Shown here: positions 17,161 to 24,110 of the stretch, piece by piece
Layout: each line of letters begins with the position of its first letter
How positions within the stretch are numbered: position 1 is the first letter of the stretch
DNA from: JANQEU01 sp965228045
GTDB taxonomy: Bacteria; Bacteroidota; Bacteroidia; Cytophagales; Cyclobacteriaceae
Direction of reading: 5' to 3'
DNA: 64,000 nt
Assembly: GCA_965228045.1 (NCBI GenBank)
Contig: OZ245789.1
Span: forward strand, 4,402,001 to 4,466,000
Notes under the pieces: model-generated
What the model was told of the DNA's origin: nothing
Seen by the model: only the letters and a program-made list of their open reading frames with translations
Database searches by the model: none
Position numbers and translations under genes: made by a program

Positions 17161-17739
17161 ATGCTAACCATTCAAAAATCTATCACCGAGGAACAGCTCA
17201 TAAAGGGATGCCTAAAAGGTCAGCAAAAGGCCCAAAAGGATCTTTATGACCGGTATTCTCCAAAATTTTTGGGTGTGTGTATTCGGTACATTAAGGACAG
17301 GGAGGAAGCTGAACATGTGATGATAGGTGGTTTTGTGAAAGTGTTTCAAAATATAGGGCAGTTTTCCGGTGAGGGGAGCTTTGAGGGCTGGATGAGAAGA
17401 ATTGTGGTCAATGAATGCCTGATGTACATACGAAAGCATCAATTTATGTCTCTCGAAGTGGAGATTGACAAGGCCGATTTTGAAATGTCTAAATCCGATT
17501 TTGAAGCAGACCTGAATGCAGAAGTGCTCATGAAAATGATCCAGGAGCTGCCAGTCGGCTACCGAACGGTGTTCAACCTCTATGCCGTAGAAGGATACTC
17601 CCATCAGGAGATTGGTAAAATGCTGGATATCAATGAAAATACCAGTAAATCTCAACTAAGTCGGGCTCGGAGATTACTTCAATCCAGGATATCTGAGCTT
17701 GAGTCAGAGGAAATTAAACGTCAAAAATCATGGATCTGA
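17161..17739 (+). CDS. RNA polymerase ECF sigma factor
   Basis: Group IV sigma-70 factor of 192 residues. Region 2 (DLYDRYSPKFLGVCIRYIKD through FEGWMRRIVVNECLMY) binds core polymerase and the -10 element; region 4 (LPVGYRTVFNLYAVEGYSHQ and EIGKMLDINENTSKSQLSRA) is the helix-turn-helix for the -35 element. The downstream gene overlaps by 10 bp and encodes a single-pass membrane protein, a typical sigma/anti-sigma layout. The signal sensed is unknown. Confidence 0.93.
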   Translation: MLTIQKSITEEQLIKGCLKGQQKAQKDLYDRYSPKFLGVCIRYIKDREEAEHVMIGGFVKVFQNIGQFSGEGSFEGWMRRIVVNECLMYIRKHQFMSLEVEIDKADFEMSKSDFEADLNAEVLMKMIQELPVGYRTVFNLYAVEGYSHQEIGKMLDINENTSKSQLSRARRLLQSRISELESEEIKRQKSWI

Positions 17740-18371
17740 ATAAACTAGATAACATATTCCGAGAAGGAGCCGATCAATTCAGGCCCACTCCTGGTCCTGA
17801 TACATGGCAAAAAATACAGGGAGAACTCAATCATGAAAAGACTAGTTGGAAATTCTATTTGGGAATCGCAGCCAGCCTGGTCGTCCTGGTAGTTTCTGCC
17901 ATCATTTTCATGAATGATACTACTACAACTTCAAAATCAACTGCGGTAATCGAAGGAGACTTTGGCCCGGAAACAGTTGTCGCAGCTGATATGATGATAC
18001 CGGTGAAAAGCCAGGATTTGGGGATACCCATCAAGGAAGAAAAAGAAAAAATCACAAGTCCCATTGCGAATCCTGTTTTGGAAATGGAGCCTGTAAAAAC
18101 GCAAATGCTATTGGCTCAGGTACCAACTAAAATAGGATACATGACCTCAATTAATGAGCCGATCATTCACGAAATCAAGTTATCCGAGCCTCAGCAGGAC
18201 AAAATCCAAATTCAATACATAGCCGATGCAACCAATGATGCAAAGGATTCATCTAAGGGTAAAATAGGGAAGTTACTTGACCTTGCCCAATCCACTTCGC
18301 CAGCCGAAATGCTTGCGAATATGAGAGAAGCAAAGGATAACTTCCTGAGCTCAAAGTTTAGTTTGGATTAA
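17730..18371 (+). CDS. Single-pass membrane protein, probable anti-sigma factor
   Basis: Protein of 213 residues with a short cytoplasmic N terminus (LDNIFREGADQFRPTPGPDTWQKI), one transmembrane helix near residues 43-61 (LGIAASLVVLVVSAIIFM) and a threonine/glutamate-rich periplasmic part. No zinc-binding anti-sigma motif (H-x3-C-x2-C) is present. The overlap with the ECF gene and the topology suggest it sequesters the sigma factor at the membrane; this is an inference from context. Confidence 0.6.
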   Translation: MDLNKLDNIFREGADQFRPTPGPDTWQKIQGELNHEKTSWKFYLGIAASLVVLVVSAIIFMNDTTTTSKSTAVIEGDFGPETVVAADMMIPVKSQDLGIPIKEEKEKITSPIANPVLEMEPVKTQMLLAQVPTKIGYMTSINEPIIHEIKLSEPQQDKIQIQYIADATNDAKDSSKGKIGKLLDLAQSTSPAEMLANMREAKDNFLSSKFSLD

Positions 18372-18382
18372 TTAATTAAAAG

Positions 18383-19483
18383 ATGAAATTCTTAGCAACA
18401 ACAGCATTAATCATGACATTTGCGGTGCTCAATCCCGCAAAGGCTTTTTCCGAGGCAGAAACGGATACGGTGGTCATCACTCTCGATGAAGACACCAAAA
18501 TAGTAATCTACGTAGCAAATAAGGAAGACCTCAAAAGCATTGAGAAGTATGATCTAAATAAAATGATCCGTGACCTGAATGGCAGGGTTTCCAGCTCCAA
18601 TTCGGAGTACGTTCTAATGAAGGACCTAAATGGGAATTCGTATTTGAAGGATACCACCGTGACCTATCAGGATGGCAAAACAAACGCGAATGTGAGGGTG
18701 GGAAATATGGAACTCAGCCTTCGTAATGAAGACATCGATGATTGGGACGACATCGAACGTGAGTGGGACCGGGATGATGACTTCAGAAGCTATAGTTACA
18801 TAGATCGGGAGATAGACAGAACCAGAAACTATTTCAATGTGGAAATAGGCACAAACAACTGGCTGCTGAACGGAACTGACTTTCCTAACGAATCAAACGA
18901 GCCATTTTCAGTAAGACCCTGGGGATCCTGGTACATTGGGCTATCCAATATCAATAAAACCTGGATTGGGGGACCTCTTTTCATGGATTGGGGGTTTGGG
19001 TTGTCCTTTTACAATTGGAAGTTAGAGGATGAAAGCTTCCAGGTAGTGAAAGGAGATGATCAGGTCGAATTTCAACCCGTCGAAATTGGACTGGACCCCA
19101 TTAAGAGTAAACTTGCAGCCACTTATGTGAATTTTAGCATGGTCCCTATGATCGACTTCGCGAGGGGTCAGAAAAAGGTAAGAGCTCTGGAAAGAGGTGG
19201 TTTTAGTTTCAAAAGATCACGAAGACAGGGATTACGATTCGGAGCTGGAGGCTATGTAGGATACCGTCTGGGTAGCAGGTCGAAATTCGTTTATGAGGAT
19301 GGTGGAGACAAGGAAAAAGACATTGACCGCGGAAATTTCTATCTGACCAATCTTCGTTATGGTATTCGGGCTCAATTGGGATACAAGGGAGTGGATTTCT
19401 TTGCCAATTACGATCTGAATGAGGTCTTTGCGCCAGGAAGAGGACCGGATCTTAATGCCATCTCCTTTGGAATAATTTTCTAA
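18383..19483 (+). CDS. Exported, probably outer-membrane beta-rich protein
   Basis: Protein of 366 residues with a signal peptide (MKFLATTALIMTFAVLNPAKA, cleavage after AKA), an acidic region rich in D-D-W-D and E-R-E (about residues 110-135), then alternating beta strands ending in an aromatic residue (DLNAISFGIIF), the pattern of an outer-membrane barrel. It is the third gene of the sigma operon, 11 bp after the membrane protein, and is probably a target or sensor partner. I recognise no named family. Confidence 0.6.
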   Translation: MKFLATTALIMTFAVLNPAKAFSEAETDTVVITLDEDTKIVIYVANKEDLKSIEKYDLNKMIRDLNGRVSSSNSEYVLMKDLNGNSYLKDTTVTYQDGKTNANVRVGNMELSLRNEDIDDWDDIEREWDRDDDFRSYSYIDREIDRTRNYFNVEIGTNNWLLNGTDFPNESNEPFSVRPWGSWYIGLSNINKTWIGGPLFMDWGFGLSFYNWKLEDESFQVVKGDDQVEFQPVEIGLDPIKSKLAATYVNFSMVPMIDFARGQKKVRALERGGFSFKRSRRQGLRFGAGGYVGYRLGSRSKFVYEDGGDKEKDIDRGNFYLTNLRYGIRAQLGYKGVDFFANYDLNEVFAPGRGPDLNAISFGIIF

Positions 19484-19490
19484 AACATTA

Positions 19491-19515
19491 AAGGCACCAA
19501 TCGGTGCCTTTTTTA
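19491..19515. terminator. Bidirectional terminator between the sigma operon and a convergent membrane-protein gene
   Basis: Perfect eight-base arms AAGGCACC and GGTGCCTT around AATC, followed by a T-run at 19509-19515. The neighbouring A-rich sequence on the left lets it work for the convergent gene as well. Confidence 0.85.
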
Positions 19516-20031
19516 TTTCAGGTCATCTCCGGACTCCAGTTGTTTTTTCTCCTCCGCACTTAAGTTCATTTCCTTCACTACCCTATCATACCTGGGACGG
19601 TCAAGAGAAAAAAGAAACAGGATAAAAACATATATAAGAACAAAGAAATAATCACTATTGACATAGGTGGCAATCATGGCCACTAGTGCCATGGACTCAT
19701 AGATTAGAAATTTATTCACCTTTATGGAATAGTACTGGGATAGCTTTGCCCTTAACTTCATCTCCGGTGGAATGTTCTCAGGAGTAATTCTTGACCTCCG
19801 GTAGGTAGTCCAAAGCACATAACCGACTATTGCGCTAAGCACAATATCAAAAACCCAGAGCTGCCGACCAAGCAACAAGTCTAATCCTCCTGAGCCCTTC
19901 TCTATTTCCAGAAAAATCCATGCAAACGGAAGCAAAGAAAACGCGATGATCCCATTATAGATCATGGTAATCTGTTGATAAAAGACATGCCAGTTTTTGA
20001 AATCCCTTCTCATCGCAGCAATTATAATCAT
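19513..20031 (-). CDS. Multi-pass membrane protein of unknown function
   Basis: Protein of 172 residues from ATG 20031 (or ATG 20013, MRRDFKNWHVFYQQ). It has about four hydrophobic helices: MIYNGIIAFSLLPFAWIFL, WVFDIVLSAIVGYVLW, FLIYESMALVAMIATYV and YFFVLIYVFILFLFSL, then a charged C terminus (RPRYDRVVKEMNLSAEEKKQ). No catalytic motif is visible. It is divergent from the SPFH gene. Confidence 0.65.
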   Translation of the reverse strand: MIIIAAMRRDFKNWHVFYQQITMIYNGIIAFSLLPFAWIFLEIEKGSGGLDLLLGRQLWVFDIVLSAIVGYVLWTTYRRSRITPENIPPEMKLRAKLSQYYSIKVNKFLIYESMALVAMIATYVNSDYFFVLIYVFILFLFSLDRPRYDRVVKEMNLSAEEKKQLESGDDLK

Positions 20032-20070
20032 GCTTGAAACATTTTAGAAGTACCTACGTTATTTAATTTG

Positions 20071-20092
20071 ATATCATTTTAATATCATTTTA
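20071..20092. repeat. Tandem 11-bp direct repeat upstream of the SPFH gene
   Basis: Two exact head-to-tail copies of ATATCATTTTA (20071-20081 and 20082-20092), ending 10 bp before the ATG at 20103. The 11-bp period is close to one helical turn, so a dimeric regulator could bind one face. See findings. Confidence 0.7.
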
Positions 20093-20102
20093 ATTTACAA
20101 TC

Positions 20103-20954
20103 ATGAAAAATCAGGAAATACCTACCAAGCCCATATCCGGATACTCGATAGTAATTGTTGAAATAATCTTACTTGCAGTTTCCATATTGACCTTAAAAAG
20201 TGGCATAGGCATATTCACATTTGTGCTTTTTGCCTTCTTCATCCCCGGGTTCTTTTTTGTCAACCCAAATGGTTCTCGTGTGCTGGTGCTCTTTGGAAAG
20301 TACATGGGAACGGTAAGAGCCAATGGATTTTTCTGGACCAACCCATTTTACGTTAGAAAATCTATCTCACTAAGGGCCAGAAATTTTGACAGTGAGCGTG
20401 TCAAGGTGAACGATAAGCTTGGGAATCCGGTGATGATCTCGGTGATACTGGTTTGGAAGGTAAAAGACACTTTTGCGGCGGCATTCGAGGTGGATGATTA
20501 TGAAAATTTTGTTCGGGTACAGACTGACGCTGCCGTACGGAAAATGGCAGCTAAATATCCGTATGATGATTTCGATGATGTAGAAGATTCAGGACTTACA
20601 CTCAGGTCAGGACTGGATGAAGTGAACACCGCATTAGAAAAAGAAATAGAGGAAAGGCTAAAAATTGCTGGTATTCATATCCTGGAGGCTAGGATCGGTT
20701 ACCTGGCTTACGCACAGGAGATAGCCAGCGCTATGCTAAGAAGGCAACAGGCAACAGCCATAGTAGCCGCCAGGCAAAAAATAGTTGAGGGTGCAGTAGG
20801 TATGGTGGAAATGGCACTTGATGAACTCAATAAAAAAGAAATCATAGACCTGGATGAAGAAAAGAAAGCCGCAATGGTGAGCAACCTGATGGTAGTTTTG
20901 TGCGCGGACAAAGATGTGACTCCGGTGGTGAATTCAGGGACACTTCATAATTAA
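20103..20954 (+). CDS. SPFH (stomatin/prohibitin-like) domain protein
   Basis: Membrane-anchored protein of 283 residues. Two N-terminal hydrophobic segments (IVIVEIILLAVSILTLKSGI and IFTFVLFAFFIPGFFFV) precede an SPFH/band-7 domain (ALFGKYMGTVRANGFFW-like region, then SERVKVNDKLGNPVMISVIL) and a helical/coiled region rich in A-I-V-A-A-R and EKKAAMVSNL. Such proteins form membrane microdomain scaffolds and affect proteases and secretion. It is followed by the small ribbon-helix-helix gene, a pairing I recall from other Bacteroidota and Firmicutes. Confidence 0.88.
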   Translation: MKNQEIPTKPISGYSIVIVEIILLAVSILTLKSGIGIFTFVLFAFFIPGFFFVNPNGSRVLVLFGKYMGTVRANGFFWTNPFYVRKSISLRARNFDSERVKVNDKLGNPVMISVILVWKVKDTFAAAFEVDDYENFVRVQTDAAVRKMAAKYPYDDFDDVEDSGLTLRSGLDEVNTALEKEIEERLKIAGIHILEARIGYLAYAQEIASAMLRRQQATAIVAARQKIVEGAVGMVEMALDELNKKEIIDLDEEKKAAMVSNLMVVLCADKDVTPVVNSGTLHN

Positions 20955-21041
20955 TATTAATTTAGATACTATCCTGAGTCCAGCATTTGGAAGAATCGCT
21001 AATTGATTAAAAGATAGCAGCAAACCGGGAAGGTACAATTT

Positions 21042-21197
21042 ATGGCTAAGAAGAAGCCTTTTGTTTTGAGAGTAGATGAAGAAACGCTGAAAGCCCTGGA
21101 GAAATGGGCTGCGGACGAATTTCGGAGCACCAACGGGCAGCTAGAATGGATCATCAGCAAAGCTCTGAAAGAAGCTGGCAGGAAACCCAAAAAATGA
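21042..21197 (+). CDS. Small Arc-family ribbon-helix-helix DNA-binding protein
   Basis: Protein of 51 residues read directly from the sequence: a basic start MAKKKPFVLRVDEETLKALE, then KWAADEFRSTNGQLEWIIS and a lysine-rich tail. A short beta strand (PFVLRVD) followed by two helices is the ribbon-helix-helix fold of Arc/CopG proteins; the strand pairs in a dimer and inserts in the major groove. It lies 87 bp after the SPFH gene. It may autoregulate the SPFH gene through the tandem 11-bp repeat (inference). Confidence 0.8.
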   Translation: MAKKKPFVLRVDEETLKALEKWAADEFRSTNGQLEWIISKALKEAGRKPKK

Positions 21198-21258
21198 TCC
21201 ATCTCAATTTTTTACTCATCGATTAGAGTACTACTTTTACCGGGCAACCTACCAAACC

Positions 21259-22149
21259 ATGTCTGGAAATTCTTCTAAAAATCGAGATTTTTTTATCCAA
21301 TTCCTTGGGATAGGAGCCGTTCTGGCCATCTTAACCGGATTTGCGATAATCATATACTTCTTCCTTACGGTAAAAAACATAAATATGGATACCGCGGAAG
21401 GGCTGGCTTCCTTAAGTACGCTTGGTGAATTTTTTGGGGGGACCGTAGGCACAATATGGGCGCTGGCAGGAGTTATTCTCTTTTATTTGGCCCTAATCTA
21501 TCAAAGGCGGGAACTCGAGCTCCAGCGGGAGGAACTTCTGGAATCCAGGGCAATCCTGAATCACCAATCTCAGACCATAGAGATCCAACAATTTGAGAAT
21601 ACATTTTTTCAATTGCTCGATTTTCATCTTCAGGCATCGAAACGAATAGCCTCTCAACCAGAAGGCAATGGTTTTGAGAATATGTTCGAAGAATTAAAAA
21701 AAGCCATTGCAGCCACCAAGCGTAAGAGGAAAAAGGATGGTGGATCTCAGACTCTCGATGAGCATGCCTTTGAGACAAGCTTCCGAAGTGTTTACGATGG
21801 CTATAGAAACACCCTTTCTCATTATTTAGAAAGCTATAAGGCACTGATCTTTTTTCTGGATGAGAAGAGTAAAGACCCCCAGTTCTATGTCAACATAATA
21901 AAGCCGCACCTTTCTGAGCAGGAGGTTCTGATTCAGTTCTATTATTTGGTGCTTTACGGCAAAGACGACAAATTCCGTAAGGTAGTGGAGAAATATGGCC
22001 TTTTTGAAAAGATAAACGTCAGAGCTGTACAATCAGTGGACAATCTCCACATGCAATTGCTCAAAGATTCCGCTTATCAGTCTACTCCGTCTACTCAGGT
22101 GGAGGAGCAGGAAGAGGATGAGAACAAGGAAACTTCTACTGATCAGTAA
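21259..22149 (+). CDS. Putative phage abortive infection protein (putAbiC-like)
   Basis: Protein of 296 residues with two N-terminal transmembrane helices (about 12-38 and 55-80; GEFFGGTVGTIWALAGVILF between), a coiled coil (YQRRELELQREELLESR) and IEIQQFENTFFQLLDFHLQ, the pattern of the putAbiC family (PF16872) of membrane proteins linked to abortive phage infection in lactococci. The C-terminal end is acidic (EEQEEDENKE). Role here is inferred from the family. It follows the SPFH and ribbon-helix-helix genes and overlaps the convergent sulfatase by 7 bp. Confidence 0.8.
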   Translation: MSGNSSKNRDFFIQFLGIGAVLAILTGFAIIIYFFLTVKNINMDTAEGLASLSTLGEFFGGTVGTIWALAGVILFYLALIYQRRELELQREELLESRAILNHQSQTIEIQQFENTFFQLLDFHLQASKRIASQPEGNGFENMFEELKKAIAATKRKRKKDGGSQTLDEHAFETSFRSVYDGYRNTLSHYLESYKALIFFLDEKSKDPQFYVNIIKPHLSEQEVLIQFYYLVLYGKDDKFRKVVEKYGLFEKINVRAVQSVDNLHMQLLKDSAYQSTPSTQVEEQEEDENKETSTDQ

Positions 22150-23549
22150 GGAAGTAGAGGTTGGGTAATTTGCTGCAGAAGATCCTGCTTTTGAGTCTGG
22201 ACATGCCTATTGGCAATGAGGTTTTGCGTTTCAAATGGATCATTTTTTAGGTCATATAGCTCACTCCAACTGTTGTCCTTTGCATACTCAATTAACTTGA
22301 ACCGCTCACTTCTGATGGCATATATGGGAGATTGGGGTCCATGACTTTCAGTCCTTTGATACTCATAAGTGAAAGAATTTCTCCAGCCATCAGGATACCC
22401 ATCAAAGAGCTGCTTCATACTGTTCCCATCCACATTCAAAGTGTTTTTTACCTCCAATAGGTCCATAATGGTAGGGGCCAGGTCAACATTGAGAACCATT
22501 TGTTCGTAAACAATTCCCCTCGGGATTTCCGGTCCCACTATGATTAGCGGAATTCTAATGCTCTCATCGTAAGCATTTCGTTTGTCTCTTAACATGTGTT
22601 CCCCCATCATAAAACCATTATCGCTCATGAAGATCAGATATGTATTATGCAGCAGATCCAAATCTTTCAGTTTTTCACAGACTCGACCTACTTCCTCATC
22701 TATGCCAGACAAATTCCTAAAATATACCAGGTCCTGGTGGTCATATAAAGCATCGTATACATCTGTTCCATAAAACTTATCCGGATAAGGAGGAATCGAT
22801 CCAAGATTGGGGACGATGCCTTTTTTAAGACCCTGATATTGATTGCTGTATTTTGCGGGTGGGGAATTCCAGGGTCCGTGAACGGACTTAAATGACAATA
22901 TGAAACAAAACCTTTTATCCTCCTCCATTTCCTCCAGGTCCTTTAACAATGCGGAGCTGCTGACTTCATCCACCCATCCGGAAGTCTGGACCATCTTTCC
23001 ATTATCAAAAAAAGGGACATCCAAATAAGCGCCTTGACCTTCAAACTGAAACATTTCATCAAATCCATATACCGGTCCGATTTGCTTACCCATATGCCAT
23101 TTCCCAAACAGTTTTGTTTTGTAGCCTTTGTCCTGAAGCACTGACACAAACGAAGCCTGATCAAATGGCGTATGATTGTCAATGATGCCGTGATTTCGGG
23201 CATATTTTCCAGTAAGGATAGAGGCACGACTGGGAGAGCACAGTGAAGTTGTTACGAAAGCATTGCCAAAAAAAGCTCCCTGCGAGATGAGGGAATCCAG
23301 ATTTGGTGTCTCCAGCCAGGGAAATCGACCAACAGGATTTCGTTTCTGAACATACCCAATGGCATCCGCACGTAAATCATCTGCAATGATCAGTATGAGA
23401 TTGTAATTGAAAATGGAGTCAGAATCGGGGATCTCAATCACGGTGACCGGAATCTCAACTTCATCCATCTGATTGAACGAACAATTGACAAATAGCAAAA
23501 ATGGGATAGCAATCTTTAATGCCGAAAAGAAAGAACAGTGCTGACCCAT
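22143..23549 (-). CDS. Sulfatase (exported arylsulfatase-type)
   Basis: Formylglycine-dependent sulfatase of 468 residues from ATG 23549 (a GTG at 23588 would extend it). After an N-terminal hydrophobic signal region (SALKIAIPFLLFVNCS), ILIIADDLRADAIGY supplies the paired metal-binding aspartates, and LCSPSRASILTGKYARNHG is the C-x-P-S-R site whose cysteine is oxidised to formylglycine. Later LYDLKNDPFETQNLI is the usual C-terminal block. It needs a sulfatase-maturing enzyme, not found here. Such enzymes in Bacteroidota desulfate polysaccharides; substrate unknown. Confidence 0.93.
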   Translation of the reverse strand: MGQHCSFFSALKIAIPFLLFVNCSFNQMDEVEIPVTVIEIPDSDSIFNYNLILIIADDLRADAIGYVQKRNPVGRFPWLETPNLDSLISQGAFFGNAFVTTSLCSPSRASILTGKYARNHGIIDNHTPFDQASFVSVLQDKGYKTKLFGKWHMGKQIGPVYGFDEMFQFEGQGAYLDVPFFDNGKMVQTSGWVDEVSSSALLKDLEEMEEDKRFCFILSFKSVHGPWNSPPAKYSNQYQGLKKGIVPNLGSIPPYPDKFYGTDVYDALYDHQDLVYFRNLSGIDEEVGRVCEKLKDLDLLHNTYLIFMSDNGFMMGEHMLRDKRNAYDESIRIPLIIVGPEIPRGIVYEQMVLNVDLAPTIMDLLEVKNTLNVDGNSMKQLFDGYPDGWRNSFTYEYQRTESHGPQSPIYAIRSERFKLIEYAKDNSWSELYDLKNDPFETQNLIANRHVQTQKQDLLQQITQPLLPY

Positions 23550-23682
23550 CGTAAACCTATGTTGTCTATAAATATCAAGATTTTTCACCTCAGAAATACA
23601 TCCCTGGGGAAAATTAATTGAGTAATTATATCATTAATAGATTGATGCGTCTACATTTCGACAACTTCCCTTATTTCCGGGA

Positions 23683-23698
23683 TAGTCAGGTAGTCAGG
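23683..23698. repeat. TAGTCAGG tandem repeat
   Basis: Two exact copies of the octamer TAGTCAGG (23683-23690 and 23691-23698) just upstream of the longer padR direct repeats. Possible extra regulatory site. Confidence 0.4.
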
Positions 23699-23704
23699 AC
23701 TATT

Positions 23705-23759
23705 TTACAGACAAAAGTAAACTTTATCATCCGACTCCCGTATATTACAGACAAAAGTA
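23705..23759. promoter_or_regulatory. Two-copy 15-bp direct repeat (candidate operator of the left PadR gene)
   Basis: TTACAGACAAAAGTA occurs exactly at 23705-23719 and again at 23745-23759, 40 bp apart. The second copy ends 6 bp before the padR ATG (23766). An autoregulatory PadR operator is the simplest reading. Confidence 0.6.
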
Positions 23760-23765
23760 TATTTT

Positions 23766-24110
23766 ATGGGAAGATCCAATCTCGGTGAATTTGAAGAAAT
23801 CGTCTTGCTTATAGTAGGTGTGCTCTATGAAGATGCTTATGCTGTCGCCATTACCAAGGAGATCAAAAAGCAATCAGGGCGCTCCGTCAATGTAAGTGCC
23901 GTACATAAATCTTTGTACCGACTGGAGGAAAAGGGATTGTTAAAATCCAAACTCAGTGATCCGGAAACGAAACGCGGTGGTAAACGAAAAAGACTTTTTT
24001 CCATCACCTCATACGGCAAAAAGGCGCTGGATGAATCCGCGGAATTAAGAACAAAACTACGGGCTCAAATACCTGATATGGCGTTTAAGCTTAACATCTC
24101 CAGAGCCTAA
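23766..24110 (+). CDS. PadR family transcriptional regulator (left module)
   Basis: Winged-helix repressor of 114 residues. GEFEEIVLLIVGVLYEDAYA starts helix 1, SVNVSAVHKSLYRLEEKGLL is the recognition helix-wing region, and SDPETKRGGKRKRLFSITSY is the wing, a pattern of PadR N-terminal domains; the short C terminus is the dimer helix. Its stop shares one base with the permease ATG, so it forms a two-gene operon. The effector is unknown. Confidence 0.9.
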   Translation: MGRSNLGEFEEIVLLIVGVLYEDAYAVAITKEIKKQSGRSVNVSAVHKSLYRLEEKGLLKSKLSDPETKRGGKRKRLFSITSYGKKALDESAELRTKLRAQIPDMAFKLNISRA

